Made by a program: the position numbers and the translations under genes. Positions 33,209 to 42,143 of a stretch of DNA of 64,000 bases are shown one piece after another. This DNA comes from an uncultured Alphaproteobacteria bacterium (GTDB lineage Bacteria > Pseudomonadota > Alphaproteobacteria > Micropepsales > Micropepsaceae). The notes beneath the pieces are model-generated. The model saw only the letters and a program-made list of their open reading frames with translations, was not told the origin of the DNA and did no database searches. The stretch is from assembly GCA_902826695.1 (NCBI GenBank), contig CADEFU010000002.1, forward strand, positions 186,001 to 250,000, written 5' to 3'. Within the stretch, counting starts at the first letter, position 1; each line of letters opens with the position of its first letter.

Positions 33209-34132
33209 ATGGAAATCTATCTCCCCATCGCCGAGATGCCGGTGAACATCTTCCTTATCGTCGCCCTCGGGACGGCGGTCGGGTTTTTGTCGGGCATGTT
33301 CGGCGTCGGCGGCGGGTTCATCTTGACGCCGTTCCTGATGTTTTGGGGCGTGCCGCCTCCGGTCGCCGTGGCAACGCAGTCGACGCAGATCGTCGCTTCT
33401 TCGGTGTCGAGCGTGCTGTCGCATTGGCGCAAGGGCAACGTCGACTTCAAGATGGGTGGCGTGCTCTTGGGCGGCGGCCTGGTCGGATCGCTGCTTGGGA
33501 TTCAGCTTTTCAATGCGCTGAAAGCTGCGGGGCAGGCAGATCTCTTCATCGCTCTGTCGTACGTGATCTTTCTGGGCTCAATCGGCGGATTGATGTTTTG
33601 GGAGAGCTTGCAGGCCGTGCGTGCAGGAGGCAGCCAAGTCGGCGGCAGGCGGCGTGAGCCCGGCGGGCACTATTGGGTGCACGGCTGGCCGCTGAAGATG
33701 CGGTTTCAACGGTCGAAGCTCTACATCAGCGCGATCCCGCCAGTGTTGCTTGGGCTCTTGATCGGGGTGCTGTCGGTCATCATGGGCGTTGGCGGCGGGT
33801 TCATTCTCGTGCCGGCTATGATCTACCTGCTGCGGATGCCGACCAGCGTGGTCGTTGGGACATCGCTGTTTCAGATTCTGTTCGTGGCGGCATTCTCAAC
33901 GATGCTGCATGCGATCACGAACCAAAGCGTGGATGCGATCTTGGCGCTGTTGCTGATCGCGGGCGGTGTCATCGGCGCGCAGCTCGGCGTGCGCTACGGT
34001 GAGAGGTTGCGCAGTGATTGGATGCGGCTTTGCCTGGCGGGGCTCATTTTGATGATCTGTCTGCGCCTTGGGATCGATCTGGTGTTTACGCCGGCCGATC
34101 CTTTCAACCTCGTGATTGAGGGCGTGGAATGA
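33209..34132 (+). CDS. TauE/SafE family sulfite/anion exporter-like permease
   Basis: The 307-residue integral membrane protein has two related halves, each opening with GVGGGFI.TP/VP (FGVGGGFILTPFLM at about 32-45 and MGVGGGFILVPAMI at about 192-205), the hallmark of TauE/SafE permeases. The family moves sulfonates, sulfite or related anions. It is coupled by a four-base overlap to a TIGR02186-type protein, a pairing typical of alphaproteobacteria. Confidence 0.9.
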   Translation: MEIYLPIAEMPVNIFLIVALGTAVGFLSGMFGVGGGFILTPFLMFWGVPPPVAVATQSTQIVASSVSSVLSHWRKGNVDFKMGGVLLGGGLVGSLLGIQLFNALKAAGQADLFIALSYVIFLGSIGGLMFWESLQAVRAGGSQVGGRRREPGGHYWVHGWPLKMRFQRSKLYISAIPPVLLGLLIGVLSVIMGVGGGFILVPAMIYLLRMPTSVVVGTSLFQILFVAAFSTMLHAITNQSVDAILALLLIAGGVIGAQLGVRYGERLRSDWMRLCLAGLILMICLRLGIDLVFTPADPFNLVIEGVE

Positions 34133-34896
34133 GGCTCTTCGTCCTGTTCGCGCTTATTGCCGGCTTGTTTGCGGGAGCGGTGCGGGCTGAGGACTTGGCC
34201 GCGGGAATTTCGCGCGACAAGATTGAGATTACGTCCAGTTTCACCGGCACCGAAGTGGTCGTGTTCGGGACGATCGAGGACGATCTCGGCCGGTCGCTGC
34301 CGGCAACGGAGATGCGGGATGTCGTTGTCGTTGTCCGCAGCGAAAAGCCCTACATTGTCACTGTACGCAAAAAGGAGCGCCTGGGACCGATCTGGGTGAA
34401 CCGCGACATGCGTCAGTTTGCGGGCGTGCCGGGATTCTACTTTCTGTCGTCCACAAGGCCGCTCAAGGATATCGCGCGTGGCGATACGCTCGAACAGTTC
34501 GAGCTTGGTTTGGAGCGGATTGCGCTAGGGCCTGCGCCCGGGGCGATTGGCGGTCCGAAGGAGTTTCGCGAGGCAATCGTTCGGCAGAAGAAGGCGGGGC
34601 GGCTTTACTCGCAGCACGAGGGCGGGGTGAGCTTTCTCTCGGGGTCGCTGTTTCGTTCGACGGTCGCGCTGCCGCCGAACGTGCCGGCCGGTAACTTGAA
34701 GGTACAGGTCTTCGTCTTCTCGCGTGGCGAGGTGACGAGCACGAACACGATGACACTGTTCATCGACAAAGGCGGGATCGAGCGTGACCTGTCCGAGCTT
34801 GCCGAGAATGAGCCAGCGCTTTATGGGCTTGCGGCAGTGATCTTGGCAGCGCTTGCCGGGGTTGCGGCGTATTTCGCGTTTCGCGAGTGGCTCTAG
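34129..34896 (+). CDS. TIGR02186 family membrane-anchored protein
   Basis: The 255-residue protein has an N-terminal signal peptide (LFVLFALIAGLFAGAVRA), a periplasmic beta-rich domain (ITSSFTGTEVVVFGTIEDD, VNRDMRQFAGVPGFYFLSST) and one C-terminal membrane anchor (about 230-250). This matches the alphaproteobacterial TIGR02186 family, regularly found next to TauE permeases, and it probably assists the transporter. The ATGA overlap supports joint expression. Its end overlaps the convergent HAD gene by four bases. Confidence 0.85.
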   Translation: MRLFVLFALIAGLFAGAVRAEDLAAGISRDKIEITSSFTGTEVVVFGTIEDDLGRSLPATEMRDVVVVVRSEKPYIVTVRKKERLGPIWVNRDMRQFAGVPGFYFLSSTRPLKDIARGDTLEQFELGLERIALGPAPGAIGGPKEFREAIVRQKKAGRLYSQHEGGVSFLSGSLFRSTVALPPNVPAGNLKVQVFVFSRGEVTSTNTMTLFIDKGGIERDLSELAENEPALYGLAAVILAALAGVAAYFAFREWL

Positions 34897-35549
34897 AGCC
34901 TAGCGATGAACGAAGCGATGTCTGCGTAGCTGCGCGCGATTGTGTGTGCCCCAGCGGCGGTGAGGCGTTCGGCGTGGTTCGGGCCGCAGTGGGATGCGGC
35001 CGTCAGGCCAATTACCGTCATGCCTGCCGCAACGGCGCTTTCGACGCCGAGTGGGCTGTCTTCGATGACGACGCAGTTGCGCGGTTCTTCGCCGAGGCCC
35101 GTTGCGGCTTTCAAGAAGATGTCCGGGTGGGGCTTGCCGCGTTCGATGTCAGCCGCGCTAAAGATGCGGCCGTCGAAATGATCGCCGAGGCCGACTGCGT
35201 GAAGGGACAGTTTGATTTCCTGCAGGCGGCTGGATGAGGCGATGGCGGTGCGCTCGCGTTTGCGTGTGCGCACAAATGCGATTGCGCCGGTGACAGCGTT
35301 TAGTTGCGTGCGAAGGCTATGGAAGTTGGCGCTGAGACGGTCGGGGAAGTCGGCCGGTAGCCGGCAGGCGTGGCGGCGCTCGATCGCCACTATGGAATCG
35401 CGCAGGCGTTGACCGGTGTAGCGCTCCAGGGATTCTTGAGCGGTTGTTGGGTAGCCGAGGTTCGTCAGGCACTCGGCGAGGGTGCGGCTTGCGAGGACCT
35501 CGCTGTCCACGATGACGCCATCGAAGTCGAAGATGATGGGGTGGGGCAT
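34893..35549 (-). CDS. HAD-superfamily phosphatase (beta-phosphoglucomutase-like)
   Basis: The 218-residue HAD hydrolase has motif I FDFDGVIVDSE, motif II IASSSR, the motif III Lys in GKPHPDIF and motif IV VIEDSPLGVESA. The cap-domain position and length fit the phosphatase/phosphoglucomutase group that acts on small sugar or glycolate phosphates. Substrate unassigned. Confidence 0.88.
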   Translation of the reverse strand: MPHPIIFDFDGVIVDSEVLASRTLAECLTNLGYPTTAQESLERYTGQRLRDSIVAIERRHACRLPADFPDRLSANFHSLRTQLNAVTGAIAFVRTRKRERTAIASSSRLQEIKLSLHAVGLGDHFDGRIFSAADIERGKPHPDIFLKAATGLGEEPRNCVVIEDSPLGVESAVAAGMTVIGLTAASHCGPNHAERLTAAGAHTIARSYADIASFIARL

Positions 35550-35665
35550 CCGCGGCCTCTTGGCCTTGCTTTCTGCGGGCGTCGATCCACTTTTGGCTAC
35601 AGATCGCGACTGAGTATCTCTTTCTTATATTTTTCAATGGGTTATACGCCCTGCGACAATCGATC

Positions 35666-35695
35666 TTGACGTTGACGTAAACGGAAGCATATGAC
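35666..35695 (+). promoter_or_regulatory. MerR/LiuR-type operator within the beta-oxidation operon promoter
   Basis: TTGACGTTGACGTAAA (35666-35681) is an imperfect dyad built on TT-ACGT-N2-ACGT-AA (12 of 16 positions symmetric). It overlaps TTGACG as a -35, with TATGAC (35690-35695) as a -10 after an 18-base spacer. A long spacer with a dyad between or over the elements is typical of MerR-controlled promoters. It lies 34-63 bases upstream of the MerR gene start. Confidence 0.5.
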
Positions 35696-35728
35696 TTCGG
35701 TGTCAACATTAGCAGCGAGTTCAGAGCC

Positions 35729-36181
35729 ATGCGCACTTGGACCATCAGTGAACTTTCGAGCGAGTTTGGAATCACACCACGCGCCATTCGTTTTTATGAG
35801 GATGAGGAATTGATCCAGCCGACGCGGGCTGGTCAGGCGCGAATTTATTCCTCACGTGACCGAGCGCGATTGGCGCTCATTCTGCGCGGTAAGCGCGTCG
35901 GGTTTTCGCTCGATGAGATCAAGGAGATGCTCGATCTTTACAACGTGAAGGACGGGCAAGCGACGCAACTTTCCTACACCATCAAGAAGTTCAGCCAACG
36001 GATCTCGACGCTGGAACAGCAGCGCGCGGACATCGAGCACTCTCTCGAAGAACTGCGTGCAGCGCGGGCACGGCTCGAAGTCTTGTTGAGCGAAAAACAA
36101 CCGAACGGCCGCAAGCCGGCAAGCGACGACGGCCACGGCCGTCTGATCGGGTATTCGATGAACGCATCCGCGCGGGATTAA
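35729..36181 (+). CDS. MerR family regulator (LiuR-like)
   Basis: The 150-residue protein has an N-terminal winged helix (WTISELSSEFGITPRAIRFY, then EDEELIQPTRAGQARIYSSRD), a dimerising coiled coil (about 85-125) and a short tail without metal-binding Cys. This form resembles LiuR, which controls branched-chain and fatty acyl-CoA degradation genes in proteobacteria. It is followed after four bases by the acyl-CoA dehydrogenase gene and so heads the beta-oxidation operon, probably autoregulated through the dyad in its promoter. Confidence 0.85.
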   Translation: MRTWTISELSSEFGITPRAIRFYEDEELIQPTRAGQARIYSSRDRARLALILRGKRVGFSLDEIKEMLDLYNVKDGQATQLSYTIKKFSQRISTLEQQRADIEHSLEELRAARARLEVLLSEKQPNGRKPASDDGHGRLIGYSMNASARD

Positions 36182-36185
36182 TTCG

Positions 36186-37343
36186 ATGGCGGCGCTCCAG
36201 GTCGAATCTCCTGCGTGGATGGATGAGGATCTCAAGATTTTCGAGGGCGAGGCGCGCAAGTTCCTCGAACGCGAATGCGTTCCTCATGCGGAGAAGTGGA
36301 TCAAACAGCAACACGTCGATCGCGCTGCTTGGAAGAAGGCGGGCGAAGCGGGATTGCTGTGCGCCTCGACGCCGGAGCAATACGGCGGTGCGGGCGGCAC
36401 GTTCGCGCATGAGGCGGTGCTGATCGATCTACTCGGCAAGTTGGGGATCGATGGGTGGGGTCTTGTCCTGCACAACGCGATCGTTGCGCCGTACATTTTT
36501 CATTGCGGGACCGAGGAGCAAAAGAAGCGGTGGTTGCCGCGGCTTGCTTCTGGCGATCTTGTCGCCGCGATTGCGATGACGGAGCCAGGCACGGGCTCGG
36601 ATCTTCAGTCGGTGAAAACGACCGCGCGGCTCGACGGCAATCACTATGTGATCAACGGGTCGAAGACGTTCATCACGAACGGCGGGACGGCGAACTTCAT
36701 TATCGTCGTGGCCAAGACCGATCCGAAGCAAGGGTCCAAGGGCACGTCGCTTGTCGTCGTGGAGACGGACGAGGTGCAAGGGTTCCGGCGCGGGCGTGTG
36801 CTCGACAAGGTCGGGCAAAAGGCGAACGATACGGCGGAGCTTTTCTTTGACGATGTGCGGGTGCCGACGTCGAATTTGCTCGGGGTCGGCGAGGGGCAGG
36901 GCTTCATTCAGCTGATGCAGCAACTGCCGCAGGAGCGGTTGATCATTGCGCTACAAGGGATGGCTGTGATCGAGCGGGCGTTGGAACTCACCACCGCCTA
37001 CGTCAAGGAACGCAAGGCGTTCGGCAAGCAGCTGATCGAGTTCCAGAACACGCAGTTTAAGCTGGCCGAGTGCAAGACCGAGGCGACGGTTGCGAAGGTG
37101 TTTTGCAACCATCTCATGGACCTGCATTTGCGCGGCAAGCTCGATCCGTTCATGGCGTCGATGGCGAAGCTCTGGCTGACCGAGGTTCAGTGCCGGGTCG
37201 TGGACGAGTGCCTGCAGCTGCACGGCGGTTATGGGTACATGAACGAGTATCCGATCGCGCGCATGTACGCGGACAGCCGCGTGCAGAAGATCTACGGCGG
37301 CACCAACGAGATCATGAAGCTGTTGATCGCGAGGTCGCTGTGA
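36186..37343 (+). CDS. Acyl-CoA dehydrogenase (long-chain, LCAD-type)
   Basis: This 385-residue flavoprotein catalyses the first step of beta-oxidation. FAD/substrate motifs AIAMTEPGTGSDLQ and GSKTFITNGG are present, and RKAFGKQL and LQLHGGYGYMNEYP follow. The C-terminal MCAD-type glutamate is replaced by IYGGTNEIM, as in LCAD and isovaleryl-CoA dehydrogenase; the catalytic base is then Glu250 in LPQERL. The overall pattern is closest to mammalian ACADL, so long-chain or branched acyl-CoA is the likely substrate. Second gene of the MerR-led operon. Confidence 0.9.
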   Translation: MAALQVESPAWMDEDLKIFEGEARKFLERECVPHAEKWIKQQHVDRAAWKKAGEAGLLCASTPEQYGGAGGTFAHEAVLIDLLGKLGIDGWGLVLHNAIVAPYIFHCGTEEQKKRWLPRLASGDLVAAIAMTEPGTGSDLQSVKTTARLDGNHYVINGSKTFITNGGTANFIIVVAKTDPKQGSKGTSLVVVETDEVQGFRRGRVLDKVGQKANDTAELFFDDVRVPTSNLLGVGEGQGFIQLMQQLPQERLIIALQGMAVIERALELTTAYVKERKAFGKQLIEFQNTQFKLAECKTEATVAKVFCNHLMDLHLRGKLDPFMASMAKLWLTEVQCRVVDECLQLHGGYGYMNEYPIARMYADSRVQKIYGGTNEIMKLLIARSL

Positions 37344-37372
37344 AGCGCGGCAGTTGCCGCGAGGGCTGATCG

Positions 37373-37984
37373 ATGTACGTCCCCAAGCACTTTGCCGTCG
37401 ATGATCTCGAGTCTCAGCATGCGCTGATTGAGGCGTGCGATTTCGGCGTTGTGGTGAGTGCGGGGCCTGACGGGCTGTTCGCGACGCATATTCCCTTGCT
37501 GCTGAAGCGCGACGAAGGGCAGTTCGGAACGCTCTATGGGCATGTTGCACGGGGCAATCCGCACGTGACGTTGTTCGGAACGCAAGCGCTCGTGACGTTC
37601 TCGGGGCCGCATGCCTATGTCTCGCCGACTTGGTATTCGGACAGGACGACGAATGTGCCGACATGGAATTACGTTGCCGTGCACTGTGCCGGGACGCCTG
37701 TGTCGGTTGAGGGAGATCAACTCGCACATTTGAGCGCTATGGCAGAGAAATACGAAGGCGCTCGCCCGAATGGCTGGAGCACGCGGGAGCTGAAGCCCGA
37801 GATTGCGGAGACGATGCCGCGCGGTGTTGTGACGTTCCGCATGGAGATCACGAGAATTGAGGGAAAGGCGAAGCTTTCGCAAAACAAGCCGCGCGCGGAG
37901 CGCGAGCGGGTGATTGCGGGATTGCAGGCGGCCGGCGAGGTGAAGCTCGCCACGCTCATGCGACGGGAACTGGACAAGGTTTGA
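37373..37984 (+). CDS. PaiB-like FMN-binding protein
   Basis: The 203-residue protein has the FMN-binding split-barrel of the PaiB family ([10 protein letters not shown] at the N terminus, TPLLL-like [36 protein letters not shown]). PaiB was named as a negative regulator of Bacillus sporulation genes, but the fold suggests a flavoprotein and most homologues are uncharacterised. It lies between the acyl-CoA dehydrogenase and thiolase genes with 29- and 22-base gaps, so it is co-transcribed with beta-oxidation enzymes. Confidence 0.88.
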   Translation: MYVPKHFAVDDLESQHALIEACDFGVVVSAGPDGLFATHIPLLLKRDEGQFGTLYGHVARGNPHVTLFGTQALVTFSGPHAYVSPTWYSDRTTNVPTWNYVAVHCAGTPVSVEGDQLAHLSAMAEKYEGARPNGWSTRELKPEIAETMPRGVVTFRMEITRIEGKAKLSQNKPRAERERVIAGLQAAGEVKLATLMRRELDKV

Positions 37985-38006
37985 ATTTCGGACAACGGAG
38001 GAAGTT

Positions 38007-39212
38007 ATGACTGAGTGTTTCGTATACGACACCGTGCGCACGCCGCGCGGCAAAGGGCGCAAGGACGGCGCGCTGCATGAGGTGACCGCGCTTGAGCTCG
38101 GCACGCAGGTGCTGAAGAACATACGCGATCGCAACAAGCTCGACACGGCCATCGTGGACGACGTTGTGTTCGGTTGCGTCGATCCGGTGGGCGAGCAGGG
38201 TTCGAACATCGCGCGCATCGCGGTGTTGAACGCCGACTACGCCGAGAGCACGGCGGGTGTGCAGATCAACCGCTTTTGCGCCTCGGGGCTTGAAGCCTGC
38301 AACATGGCGGCGGCGCAGGTGATGTCGGGGCAGTCCGACATGACGATCGGCGGCGGCGTCGAGTCGATGAGCCGCGTCGGCATGGGCGCCTCGGGCGGCG
38401 CGTGGGCGACCGATCCTTCGGTTGCCATCAAGACCTTTTTCACGCCGCAAGGCATCGGCGCCGATCTCATCGCGACGCTCGACGGCTTTTCGCGCGACGA
38501 TGTGGACGCCTATTCGGTCGAGAGCCAGAAGCGCGCGACGAACGCGTGGAAGAACGGCTACTTCAAGAAGTCGGTGACGCCGGTGAAGGACGTCAACGGG
38601 CTCACGATCCTGGACAAGGACGAGCACATGCGTCCCGATACGACGATGCAGTCGCTGGCCTCGCTCCAGCCGTCGTTCGCGATGCCGGGCGAGTTCGCGT
38701 TCGATGCCGTGGCGCTGCAGCGCTACCCGGAAGTCGAGCAGATCAATCACGTGCATCACGCCGGCAACTCGTCGGGGATCGTCGACGGTGCGGCGGCGGT
38801 GCTGATGGGCACGAAGGAAGCGGGCCGTAGCCAAGGCTTGAAGCCGCGCGCGCGCATCCGGGCGTTCGCGTCGATCGGGTCGGAGCCGTGCATCATGCTC
38901 ACGGGGCCCGCGCTGGTCACGCAGAAGGTACTGAAGCGCGCCGGCATGACGGCCAAGGACATCGATCTCTTCGAGCTCAACGAAGCGTTCGCTTCGGTGG
39001 TGCTGCGCTTCATGAAGGTGCTCGACGTTCCGCACGAGAAGATCAACGTGAACGGCGGCGCGATCGCGATGGGCCACCCGCTGGGCGCCACCGGCGCGAT
39101 GATTTTGGGCACGGTGCTCGACGAACTCGAGCGGCGCAACCTGAACACGGCGCTTGTCACGCTTTGCGTCGGCGCCGGTATGGGCACGGCCACGATCATC
39201 GAGCGCGTCTAG
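38007..39212 (+). CDS. Acetyl-CoA acyltransferase (thiolase, FadA-type)
   Basis: The 401-residue thiolase has nucleophile Cys91 in [10 protein letters not shown], the NEAFAS motif, the His in GHPLGATGA and the second Cys in LCVGAGMG. It cleaves 3-ketoacyl-CoA to acetyl-CoA, the last step of beta-oxidation. AACGGAGG precedes the ATG. With the next gene it makes a FadA/FadB-like pair in the order A then B. Confidence 0.92.
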   Translation: MTECFVYDTVRTPRGKGRKDGALHEVTALELGTQVLKNIRDRNKLDTAIVDDVVFGCVDPVGEQGSNIARIAVLNADYAESTAGVQINRFCASGLEACNMAAAQVMSGQSDMTIGGGVESMSRVGMGASGGAWATDPSVAIKTFFTPQGIGADLIATLDGFSRDDVDAYSVESQKRATNAWKNGYFKKSVTPVKDVNGLTILDKDEHMRPDTTMQSLASLQPSFAMPGEFAFDAVALQRYPEVEQINHVHHAGNSSGIVDGAAAVLMGTKEAGRSQGLKPRARIRAFASIGSEPCIMLTGPALVTQKVLKRAGMTAKDIDLFELNEAFASVVLRFMKVLDVPHEKINVNGGAIAMGHPLGATGAMILGTVLDELERRNLNTALVTLCVGAGMGTATIIERV

Positions 39213-39238
39213 TCCGCGCGCCTCAAGGAGATAAGAAC

Positions 39239-41449
39239 ATGGAACTCAAAGTCTTTAAGTGGAATCAAGACGCGGACGGAATCGTGACGCTGACGTGGGA
39301 CGATCCGGAGCGCACGATGAACGTGCTGTCGAACAAGGCGCTCGCCGATATAGGCGCCGCGATCGTGAAGATTGCGGGCGATGCCGCGATCAAGGGCGTC
39401 GTCATCACTTCGGGCAAGGCGAACGGCTTTTGCGCCGGTGCGGCCTTGGACGAGATGGAAGGTCAAGCCAGCGGCGCGGGTGCGCCGAAGAGCGAAGAAG
39501 AGCGCATCAAGCAGCGCTATGAAGGCGTGCTGCAGTTCAACATGCTGCTCCGCAAGCTTGAGACTTGCGGCAAGCCGGTGGTGGCTGCGATCAACGGGCT
39601 CGCGCTTGGTGGCGGGTTGGAAGTCACGCTCGCGTGCCACTATCGCGTCGTTGCGGACAATCCGCGGATTCAGCTCGGGTTGCCTGAGTCGAAGGTCGGT
39701 CTGCTGCCGGGCGGCGGCGGCACGCAGCGCTTGCCGCGCCTCATGGGTGCGCAGGCGGCGGTGCAGCTGATCCTGCAAGGTAACTCGCTCGACCCGAAGA
39801 CGGCCGAGGCGCAAAAGGTCGTGCACAAGGTTGTGCCGGCCGATCAGCTGATGGCCGAGGCCAAGCGCTGGATCAAGGAATCGCCGAACGCCGTGCAACC
39901 TTGGGACCGGAAGGGTTTCGAGGTTCCGGGCGGGCTGCCGAACGACAAGGGCACGTCGACGGTCTTCACGATGGGCAACGCGCTCTATCGCAAGCAGAGC
40001 TACAACAACTATCCGGCGCAGCGTTACATCCTGTCGTGCGTCTATGAAGGGCTCGCCGTTCCGATCGATGCGGGTCTTCGCATCGAAGCACGCTACTTCA
40101 CGAAGCTGCTGATGGATCCCGCGTCGCGGAACATGATCCGCTCGCTGTTCCTGTCTATGCAGGATCTGGGCAAAGGCGCGCGCCGTCCGGCGAACGTCGG
40201 GCCGACGCAAGTCAAGAAGCTCGGCGTGCTCGGCGCGGGCATGATGGGTGCCGGCATCGCCTACGTGTCGGCGCAGGCCGGCATGGAAGTCGTGCTGATC
40301 GACCGTACGATCGAAGAAGCCGAGAAGGGCAAGGCCTATTCGACGAAGCTGCTCGACGGGCAGATCAAGAAGGGCCGCTCGACGGAAGAGAAGAAGCAGA
40401 AACTGCTTTCGCTCATCAAGCCGTCGACGAACTACGACGACCTCAAAGGCTGCGACCTCGTCATCGAAGCGGTGTTCGAAAGCCGCGAGATCAAGGCCGA
40501 CGTGACGAAGAAGGCCGAAACGCAGTTGACGGACAAGGCGGTGTTCGGGTCGAACACGTCGACGCTGCCGATCACCGGCTTGGCGGAAGCGAGCGTGCGG
40601 CCGAACAACTTCGTCGGCATCCACTTCTTCTCGCCGGTCGACAAGATGCAGTTGGTCGAGATCATCACGGGCAAGAAGACCGGCGACTATGCGCTGGCCA
40701 TGGCCGTCGACTACGTGAAGCAGATCAAGAAGACGCCGATCGTGGTCAACGACTCGCGCGGGTTCTACACGTCGCGCTGCTTCGGCACGTATGTGGCCGA
40801 AGGCCAAGAGATGCTCGCCGAAGGGATTGCGCCTGCGATCGTGGACAATGTCGGCCGAATGACCGGCATGCCGCGCGGACCGCTGGAGCTTGCCGACGAC
40901 GTCGCGCTCGACCTTGCCTACAAGGTGCGCGAGGCGACGAAGAAGGACCTTGGCGACAAGTACGAGGCAGGCCCTGCGGATACGCTGATCGAGACCATGG
41001 TGGCGAAGCTTGGCCGCTTCGGCCGCAAGAACGGCAAGGGCTTCTACGACTATCCGGCGGACGGGGGTAAGAAGCGCTTGTGGCCGGGCTTGAAGGACAT
41101 CGTGAAGTACAAGGTTACGGCGACGACGCCGGAACTCGTCGACGAACTCAAAAAGCGTTTCCTCTATCGCCAGGCGATCGAGGCAGCGCGTTGCTTTGAA
41201 GAGAACGTCGTCACCGATCCGCGCGAAGCCGATGTCGGCGCCATTCTGGGGTGGGGCTTTGCGCCCTACACCGGCGGGCCGCTTTCGGTGATCGATACGG
41301 TCGGCACGAGGAAGTTCGTCGAAGAGTGCGATCGCTTCGCCCAGAAGTACGGCAAGCGCTTCCTGCCCGGCAAACTCCTGCGCGACATGGCGGAGAAGGG
41401 CGACACGTTCTACGGCCGCTTCAATCCGGCCAAAAAGGCGGCGGCGTAG
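39239..41449 (+). CDS. Bifunctional enoyl-CoA hydratase / 3-hydroxyacyl-CoA dehydrogenase (FadB/FadJ-like)
   Basis: This 736-residue fusion has a crotonase domain (1-190) with NGFCAGAALDEM and the two catalytic-glutamate segments ALGGGLEVTLA and GLPESKVGLLPGGGG. The NAD-binding dehydrogenase domain starts around 325 with GAGMMGAGIAYVSAQAG, then HFFSPVDKM and NDSRGFYTSR, and two C-terminal helical domains follow. It does the hydration and oxidation steps of beta-oxidation. AAGGAG eight bases before ATG 39239 decides the start; the frame extends upstream over the thiolase. Last gene of the operon. Confidence 0.93.
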   Translation: MELKVFKWNQDADGIVTLTWDDPERTMNVLSNKALADIGAAIVKIAGDAAIKGVVITSGKANGFCAGAALDEMEGQASGAGAPKSEEERIKQRYEGVLQFNMLLRKLETCGKPVVAAINGLALGGGLEVTLACHYRVVADNPRIQLGLPESKVGLLPGGGGTQRLPRLMGAQAAVQLILQGNSLDPKTAEAQKVVHKVVPADQLMAEAKRWIKESPNAVQPWDRKGFEVPGGLPNDKGTSTVFTMGNALYRKQSYNNYPAQRYILSCVYEGLAVPIDAGLRIEARYFTKLLMDPASRNMIRSLFLSMQDLGKGARRPANVGPTQVKKLGVLGAGMMGAGIAYVSAQAGMEVVLIDRTIEEAEKGKAYSTKLLDGQIKKGRSTEEKKQKLLSLIKPSTNYDDLKGCDLVIEAVFESREIKADVTKKAETQLTDKAVFGSNTSTLPITGLAEASVRPNNFVGIHFFSPVDKMQLVEIITGKKTGDYALAMAVDYVKQIKKTPIVVNDSRGFYTSRCFGTYVAEGQEMLAEGIAPAIVDNVGRMTGMPRGPLELADDVALDLAYKVREATKKDLGDKYEAGPADTLIETMVAKLGRFGRKNGKGFYDYPADGGKKRLWPGLKDIVKYKVTATTPELVDELKKRFLYRQAIEAARCFEENVVTDPREADVGAILGWGFAPYTGGPLSVIDTVGTRKFVEECDRFAQKYGKRFLPGKLLRDMAEKGDTFYGRFNPAKKAAA

Positions 41450-41460
41450 CTGAAATTACG

Positions 41461-41488
41461 AGGCCGGGGCGACTTGTCCCGGCCTTTG
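41461..41488 (+). terminator. Rho-independent terminator of the beta-oxidation operon
   Basis: AGGCCGGG (41461-41468) and CCCGGCCT (41478-41485) form an 8-bp stem followed by TTTGCTTT. It sits 12 bases after the stop of the bifunctional gene and just before the PadR promoter. Confidence 0.7.
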
Positions 41489-41495
41489 CTTTGGC

Positions 41496-41527
41496 TTGAC
41501 ATATCTTATAGATATATCTATTAGATA
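41496..41527 (+). promoter_or_regulatory. PadR promoter with two overlapping palindromes; leaderless start
   Basis: TTGACA (41496-41501) and TATTAG (41519-41524) are 17 bases apart, and the ATG of the PadR gene begins 35 bases after the first T. The region contains ATATCT-TAT-AGATAT (41501-41515) and TATCTA-T-TAGATA (41515-41527), two perfect dyads sharing one base. No Shine-Dalgarno sequence exists, so the mRNA probably starts at or within a base or two of the ATG. The dyads would be the PadR protein's own operators. Confidence 0.6.
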
Positions 41528-41530
41528 GTT

Positions 41531-42142
41531 ATGCGCGAGCGAAGCACGGGACATGTGATCTTGGGGATTCTGGCGGTCGGGGGCGACTTGTCGGGGTATG
41601 AGATCCGGCAATGGGTGACCCAAGCGATCGGGTTCTTTTGGTCGGAGAGCTTCGGGCAGATCTATCCCGAGCTTCAGCGCCTCGCGAAAGCCAAGCTGAT
41701 CAAGGCGCTGCCCGGCGAGGGCAAAGGACGCGAGGTCAAACGGTACCGAATTTCGGCGCAAGGGCGGACGGCGTTGGAACGGTGGCTAACCCAACCGCCG
41801 CAGGCAGAGCGGCCGCGCAGCGAGCTGTTGCTGAAGACGTTCTTCGGGTCGGTGGCGGGTGCCTCCAACGTCCGTGGGTTCCTCAAAGAGGCCGAGCAGG
41901 CCATGGATTTGCGTTGCAAGGGGATTGCCGCGGCCGAAGACAGCGTCGTTCGCGAAGATCGCGGGGCGGATACGCTCGTCTATTCACTCATTACGATCTT
42001 GAGCGGGCAGGCCGTTTATGCGGCGCGACGGGCGTGGGCGGAAGCTGCCGCTGAGCTTCTCGATGCGCATGCGGCAGGCGGGAACGAGGCGGTGTTGCGC
42101 GCTTATACCAAGGCGAAGAAGCGTATCGTGGCGGGGGCATGA
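41531..42142 (+). CDS. PadR family transcriptional regulator
   Basis: The 203-residue protein has the PadR winged helix at the N terminus (GHVILGILAVGGDLSGYEIR, QIYPELQRLAKAKLI, RYRISAQG) and a C-terminal Vir-type helical dimerisation domain (about 90-180). The start matches family members exactly, although there is no ribosome-binding site. Next to it, one base before the next gene's start, is a CPBP membrane protease, likely its regulatory target. Confidence 0.9.
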   Translation: MRERSTGHVILGILAVGGDLSGYEIRQWVTQAIGFFWSESFGQIYPELQRLAKAKLIKALPGEGKGREVKRYRISAQGRTALERWLTQPPQAERPRSELLLKTFFGSVAGASNVRGFLKEAEQAMDLRCKGIAAAEDSVVREDRGADTLVYSLITILSGQAVYAARRAWAEAAAELLDAHAAGGNEAVLRAYTKAKKRIVAGA

Positions 42143-42143
42143 C

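Noticed and set aside
37956..39077. 373-codon minus-strand frame opposite the thiolase
   Set aside because: Antisense shadow of a thiolase with intact catalytic residues.
39209..40807. Long 532-codon open frame antisense to the FadB-like gene
   Set aside because: It lies entirely opposite a well-supported enzyme in the high-GC antisense frame and has a composition rich in Arg/His, typical of a shadow.
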